Shown: positions 48,665 to 58,936 of the stretch, in pieces
Layout of the letters: each line of letters begins with the position of its first letter
Position numbering within the stretch: position 1 is the first letter of the stretch
DNA from: an uncultured Oscillibacter sp.
Lineage (GTDB): Bacteria; Bacillota; Clostridia; Oscillospirales; Oscillospiraceae
Direction of reading: 5' to 3'
Length of the DNA stretch: 64,000 nt
Assembly: GCA_910584075.1 (NCBI GenBank)
Contig: CAJTZI010000001.1
Span: forward strand, 47,629-111,628
Notes under the pieces: model-generated
Databases searched by the model: none
What the model saw: only the letters and a program-made list of their open reading frames with translations
Told to the model about the DNA's origin: nothing
Translations under genes and position numbers: made by a program

Positions 48665-48750
48665 CATATATACTATACATAAATATAATTGTTGACAATT
48701 TGCATAATAATAGTTATTATATTTATATATACTATTTCAAAATATATCCA
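48665..48750. promoter_or_regulatory. AT-rich divergent operator region with nested inverted repeats
   Basis: ATAAATATAAT (48680-48690) faces ATTATATTTAT (48715-48725), and between them lies AATTGTTGACAATT, a near-perfect 14-bp palindrome that contains TTGACA. It is flanked by repeated TATATATACTAT. This is a likely binding site for the XRE regulator. Confidence 0.6.
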
Positions 48751-48789
48751 AGGCGCTTCATAATTAGTGGTTTGGGGAGGAGATGACGT

Positions 48790-48984
48790 ATGGTAAAACC
48801 GGAGTTTTATATTGAGCAATATCCAAGATTAGTTACGGTAATAGACGAGACAATCACGCAGCTGGATGCTCTCCCTTTGGACTATGTCCGTTATGAGTAT
48901 TTAAGAACCATTTTAAGGGTCGCGCTTCTCACAGCAGAAGAGAACTACATTCTGGCTTGTGAAGAGGAAGAATCTGAGACATGA
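48790..48984 (+). CDS. Small helical hypothetical protein (64 aa)
   Basis: A 64-residue acidic helical protein (MVKPEFYIEQYPRLVTVIDE...) with GGGGAGGAG before the ATG. Probably the partner gene of the divergent XRE regulator. Base composition is visibly AT-richer than neighbouring genes, which suggests recent acquisition. No family recognised. Confidence 0.62.
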   Translation: MVKPEFYIEQYPRLVTVIDETITQLDALPLDYVRYEYLRTILRVALLTAEENYILACEEEESET

Positions 48985-49136
48985 AAAAGCCGGCCGCTCC
49001 GCAATTTGGCGGAACGGCCAGCTTTTTGGGCTCTGAGCGGCAACCTGCAAGACTGTCAGAGGATGGCCAGCAGAGGGCTGCTGGCCCCACAGCTCTGCCG
49101 GTAGAACAGCATCCCATCCCGCAAAGACCCAGCCAG

Positions 49137-49500
49137 GCGCGAAGTGCGGGAAGCGGCGCGAGAGGCCTTGCGTCAAACCTGCAAAACAACCTCGATGGCA
49201 GTCACAACTGCGGCAGAGCGCCAAAGGGCGGAACTCTGTCAGCCGCAGCCGGTAGAAGGCTGGCAATTCACATTGGCACCGGTTCAGACCAGCCCCCGTA
49301 TCTTGGGCGAATTTGACCCTCGCGGTCAAATTCCGCCCCGGCGTCTCTTTTTTCTTTTGGACCGTGCACGGCCCGTTTTCTTTTTTCTCCACAAGCGGAG
49401 AAAAAAGAAAATGGGGTGCAGATACACCAGCCATCATCATGGCTGAAATCCCCCCGCCCGCAAGGGGGAGAAAAAGTCCCCCCGCCAGCAGACGGGGGGA
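49137..49500 (+). repeat. Dispersed intergenic repeat, copy B
   Basis: Matches copy A (43955-44240) in several blocks, with extra sequence in the middle (TTTTCTTTTTTCTCCACAAG hairpin at about 49376-49411). It fills most of the 533-bp gap between the 64-aa gene and hppA. Its end ATCATCATGGCTGAAATCC recurs at 43320-43340 (inverted) and 44190. Confidence 0.75.
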
Positions 49501-49517
49501 CCGGTAATACCCGGAAA

Positions 49518-51638
<2,121 letters not shown>

Positions 51639-51684
51639 ACTTCCACTCCTTTTGCGTTGTTACTGGGTCTTGCCTGATAGTATT

Positions 51685-51712
51685 ATTGTAGCATACGTGA
51701 ACGTTTTTTCAA
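51685..51712 (-). promoter_or_regulatory. Promoter of hppA
   Basis: Minus strand TTGAAA (51707-51712), 16-bp spacer, TACAAT (51685-51690). The rest of the 320-bp AT-rich spacer has three CGCAAA(A/T) repeats and a terminator at 51862. Confidence 0.65.
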
Positions 51713-51861
51713 GTAAATCTTACGCTACATTTTACGCAAACGTTGTAACTTTTACCTTTTGCATAAATTCATGTGAGTTGTTCATTGCAGATTGACCCAA
51801 TTTCCGTAAATTTCTACGCAAATTTCAGCGTTTTATAGCGCAAATTCTGTTAATTACCTGA

Positions 51862-51895
51862 CAAAAAACCGGAGAGCTCTTAGGGCTCTCCGGAG
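51862..51895 (-). terminator. Terminator of the lipoprotein gene
   Basis: CCGGAGAGCTC / GGGCTCTCCGG stem, minus strand ending TTTTTTGTC. Confidence 0.82.
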
Positions 51896-51959
51896 AAATG
51901 CAATATTTTGCGTAAAAACCGCCAAAATTTTCGCAGAAATTTGCGAAGCGCACCCACCC

Positions 51960-52589
51960 TCAGCTGACCAGCTGAAAGTCCGTGAAGACCCACCGGCCGT
52001 CCACGTAGGCGTAGGAAAAGGACCAGCACTCCAGCCCGATGACGGCGGTCCGGGTGCTGTCCAGCAGCTCCACGGACACCTCCAGAGAATAGGTCTGGCT
52101 GTCCAGCTGCACGGCCTCCACCTGGGACGCGCCCTTACCGCTGTCCCGGTCACGGCCGGAGAAGGAGACGTACAGCGCCCCGTCCACGTCCTGATAGTAG
52201 GGGCGACTGCCTCCCAGGGACAACAGCTGGTCCGTCAGCTCGGCGGAGAACAGGTTCCGCAGGTAGGCCCGCAGATCGTCCATGGTCTCCATGCCGGGGT
52301 AGTCCACCCTGCGGTATGCCGCACCGGTCAGGCGGACCGCCTCGCCGCTGCTCGGCAGGGGGACCAGCTCAAACCAGCCGTAGGCCTCCTCCGCCCGGTA
52401 GTAGGCGGCCAGAATCTCCTCCTCCATCGGCGGACGAGGCTCCGCCTCCAGCTGGGTGGCGCACAGCCCGACGCCGTTCTCCGGCGTTGGAACGAAAGCG
52501 GCGTCCTCCCCTGCCTTGGGAGCAGGCGCACCCCCGCAACCGGGCAGCAGCAAAAACAACAGCATCCACCTGCAGATCCATTTTTTCAT
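51960..52589 (-). CDS. Hypothetical lipoprotein
   Basis: A 209-residue lipoprotein: signal peptide with lipobox LLLPGC and Gly-rich start GGAPAPKAGED. The mature part (PPMEEEILAAYYRAEEAYGW..., YYQDVDGALYVSFSGRDRDSG, VELLDSTRTAVIGLECWSFSYAYVDGRWVFTD) looks like a beta-rich, NTF2-like or DL-endopeptidase-inhibitor-like fold, but I cannot assign it. Export is clear, function unknown. Confidence 0.75.
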   Translation of the reverse strand: MKKWICRWMLLFLLLPGCGGAPAPKAGEDAAFVPTPENGVGLCATQLEAEPRPPMEEEILAAYYRAEEAYGWFELVPLPSSGEAVRLTGAAYRRVDYPGMETMDDLRAYLRNLFSAELTDQLLSLGGSRPYYQDVDGALYVSFSGRDRDSGKGASQVEAVQLDSQTYSLEVSVELLDSTRTAVIGLECWSFSYAYVDGRWVFTDFQLVS

Positions 52590-52788
52590 CCCACTCTCCC
52601 CCCTCTTTCACAGGCGGCCCCGCCGGCCCGTGGCGTTTCTCTCTCCTCTTCAGCGTATCATATTTCGCTCTGAAATGCTACGGAAATTTTCGCTTTTTTT
52701 CCGCTTTTTTTGCCCCCTTGGGCGTTGTGTTTTCCAGGAAAATCAGATAAAATAAAATATTATGGCTTTCACGAGGAGGAAGACGGCG

Positions 52789-53544
52789 ATGAGATTGGTA
52801 TCCTGGAATGTCAACGGCCTGCGCTCCTGTCTGGGAAAGGGCTTTCTGGACTTCTGCGCTTTCGCCGGCGCGGATGTCATCTGCCTGCAGGAGACGAAGA
52901 TGCGTCCGGAACAGGCGGAGTTCGACCTGCCGGGCTATACGCGCTACTGGAACAGCGCCGACAAGGCGGGCTACTCCGGCACGGCGGTCTTTACCCGGCG
53001 GGAGCCCCTGGCGGTGGCCTGTGACTTCGGCATTGACGAGCACCGCCACGAGGGGCGGGTGATCACGGCGGAGTACCCGGAGTTTTACCTGGTGTGCTGC
53101 TACACGCCCAACTCCAAGGACCAGCTGGCCCGGCTGGATTACCGCATGGCCTGGGAGGACGATATCCGGGAGTACCTGCTGGAGCTGGACGGCAAAAAGC
53201 CGGTGGTCTACTGCGGAGACCTGAATGTAGCCCACCGGGAGATCGACCTGAAAAATCCCCAGAGCAACCGGCGGAATCCCGGCTTTTCCGACGAGGAGCG
53301 GGAGAAGATGACCCGTCTTCTGGACAGCGGCTTTGTGGACACCTTCCGGGCGCTGCACCCGGATACGACGGGGGCCTACTCCTGGTGGAGCTACCGCTTC
53401 AACGCCAGGAAGAACAACGCCGGGTGGCGGATTGACTATTTTATCGTCTCCCAGCGGCTGCGGGGACTGATCCGCAGCGCGGACATCTGGAGCGAGGTGA
53501 CGGGCAGCGACCACTGTCCGGTGGTCCTGGAGCTGGACCTCTGA
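52789..53544 (+). CDS. xth: Exodeoxyribonuclease III
   Basis: A 251-residue AP endonuclease/3'-phosphatase: SWNVNGLRSC, CLQETKM, YTPNSKDQLARLDYR, GDLNVAHREIDL, and terminal SDHCPVVLEL with the catalytic Asp-His. The family repairs abasic sites. The start was placed at MRLVSWN, with GAGGAGGAAG ten bases upstream; the longer frame has no ribosome-binding site. Length normal. Also named exoA in Firmicutes. Confidence 0.95.
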   Translation: MRLVSWNVNGLRSCLGKGFLDFCAFAGADVICLQETKMRPEQAEFDLPGYTRYWNSADKAGYSGTAVFTRREPLAVACDFGIDEHRHEGRVITAEYPEFYLVCCYTPNSKDQLARLDYRMAWEDDIREYLLELDGKKPVVYCGDLNVAHREIDLKNPQSNRRNPGFSDEEREKMTRLLDSGFVDTFRALHPDTTGAYSWWSYRFNARKNNAGWRIDYFIVSQRLRGLIRSADIWSEVTGSDHCPVVLELDL

Positions 53545-53577
53545 GAATATGCCCCCGGCAAAACAGCTGACAGACAA

Positions 53578-53614
53578 AAGGTCCCCTGTGCAGGATTCCT
53601 GCACAGGGGACCTT
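53578..53614. terminator. Terminator between xth and ileS
   Basis: AAGGTCCCCTGTGCAGGA and its exact complement, 18-bp stem, with T-rich end on the minus strand. Confidence 0.85.
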
Positions 53615-53639
53615 GCTGTACACGGAGATTTTCGGAGAA

Positions 53640-56405
53640 TCAGAACTCCGGAATATTCGCCACAGCGGCGGCGCAGCGGGCGCAGAGGGTGGGGTGGGCG
53701 CCGTCGCCGCCCACAGAGGCGGTCTGCTTCCAGCAGCGCTCACACTTGGCGCCGCCGGCGGGTTCCACGGCCACAGCCAGATCCGCGCCGGTCTCCACCT
53801 CCGCCTGGGAGACGATCAGCAGGTCCGCCAGAGTGCCGGCGTCCATCTCCGCCAGGAAAGCGTCCTCCGCCGGAACAGTGAGCTTGACCTTGGCCTCCAG
53901 GCTCTTGCCGATGCGCTTGTCGGCCCGGGCGGCCTCCAGTGCACCGTTGACACCATTCCGCACAGCGATGATCCGCTCCCAGCGATCCATGGCGGCCCCG
54001 TCCAGGGCGTAAGCGGCAAAGGGCTGGTTCATCTCGTTGAAGAGGACGTTTCGTCCATCGTCGGCGGTGGAATGGGGCATGGCCTGCCAGATCTCGTCGC
54101 AGGTAAAGCACAGGATGGGGGCCATGAGCTTGGTCATGGTGTCCAGAATCAGGAACAAGGCGGTCTGGGCGCTGCGGCGGGAGAGGCTGTCGGTCTCGTC
54201 GCAGTACAGCCGGTCCTTGATAATGTCCAGATAGAAGTTGCTCATCTCCACCACGCAGAAGTCGTTGACGGCGTGGGTGACCGTGAGGAACTCATACTCG
54301 TCGTAGCCCTTGAAGCACTTCTCCGTCAGGGCGTTCAGCCGGGTGACGGCCCAGCGGTCCAGCTCCAGCATCTCCGAGGGGCTCACCAGGCTGTCGGGGT
54401 TGAAGCCCGCCAGGTTTCCCAGGCAGTACCGGGCGGTGTTGCGGAATTTCAGATAGTTCTGGGAGAGCTGCTTGAAGATCTCATGGGAGCAGCGGACGTC
54501 GGCGTGGTAGTCCGTGTTTGCCGCCCAGAGGCGGAGGATATCCGCGCCATACTGATTCATGATGTCCGCCGGGTCCACGCCGTTGCCCAGGGACTTGTGC
54601 ATAGCCTTGCCCTCACCGTCTACAGTCCAGCCGTGGGTGACGCACTCGCGGAAGGGCGCGCCCTTGCCGAAGGCGCCCACGGCGGTGAGCAGGGAGCTCT
54701 GGAACCACCCGCGGTACTGGTCCAGACCCTCCATATACACGGTAGCGGGCCAGAAGCCCTGGTCCTTCTTCATGGAGGCAAAGTGGGTGGAGCCGGAGTC
54801 GAACCAGCCGTCCAGGGTGTCCTCCTCCTTGTCAAAGCCGGACTTGCCGCCGCAGTGGGGGCAGGTGAAGCCGGCGGGCAGGATCTCCGCCGCGTCCTTT
54901 TCGAACCAGGCGTTGGAACCCTCCGCCGCGAACAGGGCGGAGATGGCGGAGATGGTCTCGTCAGTGACCACGGGCTTGCCGCAGTCCCTGCAGTACACCA
55001 CGGGGATGGGCAGGCCCCAGCGGCGCTGGCGGGAGATGCACCAGTCGGTGCGCTCTCGGATCATGGACTTCATCCGGTCGATGCCCCACTTGGGCACCCA
55101 GCGGACCTCGTCGGCGGCGGCGCAGGCCTCGTCCTTGAAGGACTCCACGGAGCAGAACCACTGGGGCGTGGCCCGGAAGATGATGGGGTGCTTGCAGCGC
55201 CAGCAGTGGGGATAGCTGTGGATGATGTCCTCACTGGCAAACAGCATCCCGCTCTCCTTCATGTCCGCCAGGATCACGGGGTTGCTTTCGTTGGTGCTCA
55301 TGCCGGCGTACTTTCCGGCGTAGTCGGTGTGCCGCCCCTGGTCGTCCACAGGCACCACCATGTCCATGCCGTAGCGCTTGCAGGTCTGGTAGTCGTCGGC
55401 GCCGAAGCCCGGGGCGGTGTGGACGCAGCCGGTGCCGCTGTCCATGGTGACGTAGTCCGCCAGCACCAGGCGGGAGGTCTTGGGCAGGAAGGGGTGGTCC
55501 GCCAGCATGTTCTCAAAGAAGCTGCCGGGGTGGGTCTCCACGATCTCCCAGCTGTCGAAGCCGCCCAGGCCCATGACCTTCTCCACCAGGGCCTCGGCCA
55601 TGATATAGTATTCCCCGTTGGAGGCCTTCACCACGGCGTAGCTCTCGGAGGGGTGCAGGGCGATGGCAAGGTTTCCCGGCAGGGTCCAGATCGTCGTGGT
55701 CCAGATGACGAAGAAGAGCTTGCTCTTGTCGTAGGCGTCCAGCTTCCCCTGGCCGTCGTGCATGGGGAACTTCACATAGACGGTGGTGCAGGGGTCGTCC
55801 TGGTACTCGATCTCCGCCTCGGCGAGAGCGGTCTCGTCGTGGGGGCACCAGTACACGGGCTTGAGGCCCTTGTAGATATACCCCTTCTTGTACATCTCCC
55901 CGAAGACCTTCACCTCCTCGGCCTCAAAGCCGGGATCCATGGTGAGGTAGGGGTGCTCCCAGTCCCCCACCACGCCGATGCGCTTGAAGGCATCCATCTG
56001 AACCCCCACGTAGTGCTGGGCGAACTCGTGACAGGCGGAGCGGAACTCGGGGACGCTCATGGCCTTGCGGTTGAGCTTGTTCTGCTTGATGATGGCGGAC
56101 TCAATGGGCATGCCGTGGTTGTCCCAGCCGGGGATATAGGGGGTGTAGTAGCCCCGCATGGCGTAGGACCGGGTGATGATGTCCTTGATGGCCTTGTTCA
56201 TGGCGGTGCCCATGTGGATGCCGCCGTTGGAGAAGGGGGGGCCGTCGTGGAGGCTGAAGAGGGGCTTGCCCTCGTTCTTTTTGAGAAGCTCGTGATAGAC
56301 GTCCTGGGCCTCCCAGCGGCTCAGCATCTCCGGCTCCCGCTTGGGCAGGCCCGCCCGCATGGGGAAGTCGGTCTTGGGCAGGTTGATGGTCTTGTTGTAG
56401 TCCAT
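53640..56405 (-). CDS. ileS: Isoleucyl-tRNA synthetase
   Basis: A 921-residue class I synthetase: N-terminal HIGH-like GPPFSNGGIHMGTAMNK, editing domain, KMSKS-like loop GEGKAMHKSLGNGVDP, and C-terminal zinc ribbon CERCW...CARC. Length normal. It is the last of three genes under an Ile-type T-box; its start lies 29 bp after the zinc-ribbon gene. Confidence 0.97.
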   Translation of the reverse strand: MDYNKTINLPKTDFPMRAGLPKREPEMLSRWEAQDVYHELLKKNEGKPLFSLHDGPPFSNGGIHMGTAMNKAIKDIITRSYAMRGYYTPYIPGWDNHGMPIESAIIKQNKLNRKAMSVPEFRSACHEFAQHYVGVQMDAFKRIGVVGDWEHPYLTMDPGFEAEEVKVFGEMYKKGYIYKGLKPVYWCPHDETALAEAEIEYQDDPCTTVYVKFPMHDGQGKLDAYDKSKLFFVIWTTTIWTLPGNLAIALHPSESYAVVKASNGEYYIMAEALVEKVMGLGGFDSWEIVETHPGSFFENMLADHPFLPKTSRLVLADYVTMDSGTGCVHTAPGFGADDYQTCKRYGMDMVVPVDDQGRHTDYAGKYAGMSTNESNPVILADMKESGMLFASEDIIHSYPHCWRCKHPIIFRATPQWFCSVESFKDEACAAADEVRWVPKWGIDRMKSMIRERTDWCISRQRRWGLPIPVVYCRDCGKPVVTDETISAISALFAAEGSNAWFEKDAAEILPAGFTCPHCGGKSGFDKEEDTLDGWFDSGSTHFASMKKDQGFWPATVYMEGLDQYRGWFQSSLLTAVGAFGKGAPFRECVTHGWTVDGEGKAMHKSLGNGVDPADIMNQYGADILRLWAANTDYHADVRCSHEIFKQLSQNYLKFRNTARYCLGNLAGFNPDSLVSPSEMLELDRWAVTRLNALTEKCFKGYDEYEFLTVTHAVNDFCVVEMSNFYLDIIKDRLYCDETDSLSRRSAQTALFLILDTMTKLMAPILCFTCDEIWQAMPHSTADDGRNVLFNEMNQPFAAYALDGAAMDRWERIIAVRNGVNGALEAARADKRIGKSLEAKVKLTVPAEDAFLAEMDAGTLADLLIVSQAEVETGADLAVAVEPAGGAKCERCWKQTASVGGDGAHPTLCARCAAAVANIPEF

Positions 56406-56434
56406 TCTTGTGTTCCTCCTCTTATGGTAAGTGG

Positions 56435-56689
56435 TTATTCTTTGTTTTCAAAGGAAAATATCACGGCACCACAGTTCCGGCAAATCGCACCGGCGTACTG
56501 GGGAAGTGCGGAGAGGGCTTTTGACGAAAACGCGGATTTGGTGCGGTCTTCGACAGGACGCAGACAAGCAGCGTCTTTTGGCCGTTGGAAATTTTTCAAT
56601 TTTCCCTGTTCGGATGTCCAAAACAGATAGCCGCGTGGGGAATACACGGTTCCTGGCTCCATTCCATTTCCGCATTTTGGACAGTTCAT
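56435..56689 (-). CDS. Zinc-ribbon small protein in the ileS operon
   Basis: An 84-residue protein with CPKCG at the N terminus and CRNCG near residue 70, a split zinc ribbon. Short TVYSPRGYLFWTSE segment is like PF20097-type proteins of Firmicutes. It lies 10 bp after the 170-aa gene and 29 bp before ileS, so it is under the T-box. Function unknown. Confidence 0.75.
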   Translation of the reverse strand: MNCPKCGNGMEPGTVYSPRGYLFWTSEQGKLKNFQRPKDAACLRPVEDRTKSAFSSKALSALPQYAGAICRNCGAVIFSFENKE

Positions 56690-56699
56690 CGGGCCCTCC

Positions 56700-57212
56700 T
56701 CATATCGTGTGTTCCACGCCCCACGCCTCTTGGCCGCCGAAGGCGCACTCCGCGCCGTCTATCTTCCACTCGTCCCCGAAGGGCCGCAGGATGAAACGGT
56801 AGCGGTAGCTGTAAGAGACGGGGTTCTCCGTGGACACCAGGGCCTTTTTGGCGGACTTCATGGTAAAATAGACCGTGGGCTCCGGAGCGCCGAAGAGGTA
56901 ATCGTATTTGGCGGGCTTGCCGAAGCTCCTCGCCGCGCCCCATCGCAGCAGCTTCTCCGTGCAGCAGGGGGCGACCAGCTCCAGATACCGGCGGCGGTAC
57001 TCCTCCCACAGCGATTCCTCCGCCGGGGTGGACAGGTGGGGGGAAATCCCCGCCGCAGCCTGTTCCTCCCGGAGTTTCAGGGAGCGGGCGCAGATCTCCC
57101 GCTCCAGCTCGTTTCTCCGCCGCAACAGCTCCACCAGCGGCGGCGCCAGCTCCTCCGCCAGGGAGTGGAATTTCGCCGGGGTGTCCTGTATGACAATTTT
57201 GACCGCTTCCAT
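56700..57212 (-). CDS. Hypothetical protein under T-box control
   Basis: A 170-residue soluble protein. Residues 1-95 are helical (EELAPPLVELLRRRNELERE...); residues 110-165 form a beta sheet (PTVYFTMKSAKKALVST, YSYRYRFILRPFGDEWKIDGA) that recalls NTF2-like folds. Start MEAVKIVIQ after AAAGGAGATGG; the longer frame covers the T-box terminator and was rejected. It is the first gene after an Ile T-box, ahead of ileS. Confidence 0.68.
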   Translation of the reverse strand: MEAVKIVIQDTPAKFHSLAEELAPPLVELLRRRNELEREICARSLKLREEQAAAGISPHLSTPAEESLWEEYRRRYLELVAPCCTEKLLRWGAARSFGKPAKYDYLFGAPEPTVYFTMKSAKKALVSTENPVSYSYRYRFILRPFGDEWKIDGAECAFGGQEAWGVEHTI

Positions 57213-57275
57213 CCTGCCATCTCCTTTTTGAATTGCGCCGGAACCGGACCGACAGGGCACGGGTGGCCGCCGGAA

Positions 57276-57545
57276 ACAAAAACGCCTCCGTCTCTTCAAT
57301 AAAGAGACGGAGGCGACTCCTCCGCGGTACCACTCTCGCTTGCCGCCCCCTCTCGGGACGCGGCCCCTCACGGCCCGCCGTCACGGGCCCGGCGGAGTAA
57401 CGCCCGCCACACGTCCTCGCTTACTCGTCTTTCAGCGGGAGGCTCCAAGGGGATATTCGCCGCCGGCCCCGGCCGCCTCGCACCAAACGGCGGCTCTCTT
57501 GGCAGGGTCCCGGGCGGTTACTCGTCCTTATCTACGCCAGAGTTA
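57276..57545 (-). ncRNA. T-box leader, isoleucine-type specifier
   Basis: Minus strand: the conserved T-box AGAGTGGTACCGCG lies at 57323-57336, followed by the terminator CGCCTCCGTCTCTT and its complement (57283-57315) ending in TTTTTGTTT. Upstream features include GACGAGTAA, an AGAGAGCC bulge and GCGAATATCC, in which ATC (Ile, plus-strand GAT 57452-57454) is the likely specifier. Uncharged tRNA-Ile would favour antitermination. The first two genes it controls are the 170-aa and zinc-ribbon proteins, then ileS. Confidence 0.85.
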
Positions 57546-57558
57546 TTCAATTATCCGT

Positions 57559-57586
57559 ATCATACCACGTTTTGCCGGTTTGTCAA
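57559..57586 (-). promoter_or_regulatory. Promoter of the T-box/ileS operon
   Basis: Minus strand TTGACA (57581-57586), 16-bp spacer, TATGAT (57559-57564). Confidence 0.78.
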
Positions 57587-57655
57587 CCGGATTTTGCCCA
57601 AATTTCTCGCTCTTTGCCGGTGAAGCGGCGGTTATGGCCTGGGGAGTATATAATA

Positions 57656-57690
57656 GAGGCGGCGCCCGATCCCGGCGCCGCCTGATTTTG
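57656..57690. terminator. Hairpin after the repeat-bearing hypothetical gene
   Basis: GGCGGCGCC / GGCGCCGCC stem, CGATCCC loop, T-rich flank on the plus side. Confidence 0.6.
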
Positions 57691-57697
57691 TGTTGAA

Positions 57698-58009
57698 CTA
57701 CTGGGCCCTTTTCAGATTTTGAATCTCTTTGGAGTGGCGCTTCACAACGACCTCCAGAACATCCAGCCGCTCCTCCGTCTCGTCCCAGGCCTCGGCGGGA
57801 AGCATTTTCTCCCGGATGAGTTTCTGTCCATCCGCCAGGAGGCTGAACTTCGGCTCGAAATAGGCCTCCATCAGCGCCATCATGCGGGCCTCGGAGGCAC
57901 TGATTTTCTCCGCAGTTCTGGCCTCAGAGGCACTGATTTTCTCCGCAGTTCTGGCTTCGGAGTCGCTGATCATTTTCGCAATGGCCTGCAGATCTCTTTC
58001 ATCAAGCAT
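57698..58009 (-). CDS. Hypothetical coiled-coil protein with 10-residue repeats
   Basis: A 103-residue, strongly helical protein. Residues 14-42 hold about two and a half copies of ASEARTAEKI (30-bp DNA repeat at about 57893-57960), then FEPKFSLLADG and a C-terminal coiled coil (ERLDVLEVVVKRHSKEIQNL). Similar proteins are common in Firmicutes as hypothetical. GATTCCTCACC... upstream gives only a weak ribosome-binding site. Confidence 0.68.
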   Translation of the reverse strand: MLDERDLQAIAKMISDSEARTAEKISASEARTAEKISASEARMMALMEAYFEPKFSLLADGQKLIREKMLPAEAWDETEERLDVLEVVVKRHSKEIQNLKRAQ

Positions 58010-58040
58010 GATTCCTCACCCCGCATCTGTTATTGAATAT

Positions 58041-58069
58041 AGTATACGGTGCCGCCGTCCGCTTGTCAA
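58041..58069 (-). promoter_or_regulatory. Promoter of the coiled-coil gene
   Basis: Minus strand TTGACA (58064-58069), 17-bp spacer, TATACT (58041-58046). Confidence 0.78.
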
Positions 58070-58108
58070 GCCGCCGGACAATTGCGCCCCACCGCCATTC
58101 CCGGGTGC

Positions 58109-58315
58109 TCACTGATACCGGTACCGCTGCCGGGTGTACTGGTCGATGGCCGCCTGAAAAAGCTCCCAGCTGCGAAACTCCATCAGCTGGAACCCCTCCT
58201 CCTGGTGGAAGGACACCACCCGCTCCTCCACGTTCACCCAGACCCGCCAAACCTGCGCCTCTCCCCGTGTCTCCAAAGCCGCCGCCTCCCTGTTCTGACA
58301 AATACCGCCTTCCAT
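58109..58315 (-). CDS. Small protein of the 'MEFRS' paralogue pair, copy 1
   Basis: A 68-residue protein whose C-terminal 48 residues (VWRVWVNVEERVVSFHQEEG...) match the protein at 58937-59107 in about two thirds of positions, including VSFH, LMEFRS, and the final YRYQ. Start is uncertain: the first ATG has no clear ribosome-binding site. It is divergent from the XRE gene at 58402. Function unknown. Confidence 0.65.
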   Translation of the reverse strand: MEGGICQNREAAALETRGEAQVWRVWVNVEERVVSFHQEEGFQLMEFRSWELFQAAIDQYTRQRYRYQ

Positions 58316-58401
58316 TTTATGCGATTATCGTATAAAAATCAATATGCAATTTTCGCATATCCTAAAATGACGGCAGAGAGACGGATGGGAGGCGCGGGGG
58401 A

Positions 58402-58659
58402 ATGTACCAGCGGATACGGGATATGCGGGAGGACCGGGACCTGCCCCAGCGGGCCCTGGCGGAGCTGCTCCACGTCTCCCAGGCCACCTACTCCCGCTAC
58501 GAGAGCGGCGGGCTGGACGTGCCCAGCTCCGCCCTGATCGCACTGGCGCGGTTCTACGGCACCAGTGTGGACTATCTGCTGGGCCTCACCGACGAGCCCG
58601 CGCCCTACCGCAGACAGACCCCGGACAGATGGGTTCCTGGAAACCAAAACCTTTTTTGA
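58402..58659 (+). CDS. XRE-family helix-turn-helix regulator
   Basis: An 85-residue protein: IRDMREDRDLPQRALAELLH, then VSQATYSRYESGGLDVPSSA, then ALARFYGTSVDYLLGLTDEP, a full Cro/C1 HTH with the standard YLLGLTD ending. GGAGGCG lies upstream. The gene is flanked by two paralogous small genes on the other strand, which suggests a small self-contained unit. Confidence 0.88.
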   Translation: MYQRIRDMREDRDLPQRALAELLHVSQATYSRYESGGLDVPSSALIALARFYGTSVDYLLGLTDEPAPYRRQTPDRWVPGNQNLF

Positions 58660-58899
58660 CTAGGGCAAGCCCCTTGTCATAATACCGGCCCAGAGAACCG
58701 GAAGATGCGGCACGGGTGCCGGAGCCGCGCCGCAGAACACGCGGAAGGCAGCCTCTGCCAAAGAGGAACTCCAGATGACCATTCGCGTATCCGGAACCGC
58801 AGCGGATGAGAAATAACCACCTCACCAAAGCGGCAGCTGGAAGCTGCGAAAGCATCCCGCCGTCTCCAAACGAGGCGGCGGGATGTTCTTTCTGCAAAA
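58660..58899. other. Gene-free stretch with hairpin
   Basis: No supported gene. CATCCCGCCGTC / GAGGCGGCGGGATG at 58853-58885 forms a strong hairpin followed by TTCTTT, a plausible plus-strand terminator for the XRE gene despite its distance. Confidence 0.4.
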
Positions 58900-58927
58900 C
58901 GCCCCGCCGGAATCTCCAGCGGGGCGC
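58900..58927 (-). terminator. Terminator of the second 'MEFRS' gene
   Basis: GCCCCGC / GCGGGGC stem, minus strand ending in GTTTTGC. Confidence 0.65.
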
Positions 58928-58936
58928 CTGCCTGTA

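Noticed and set aside
53613..56630. Plus-strand open frame of about 1005 codons opposite ileS
   Set aside because: It is the antisense shadow of ileS: codon composition is His/Gly/Val-rich with no domain signal and no ribosome-binding site.
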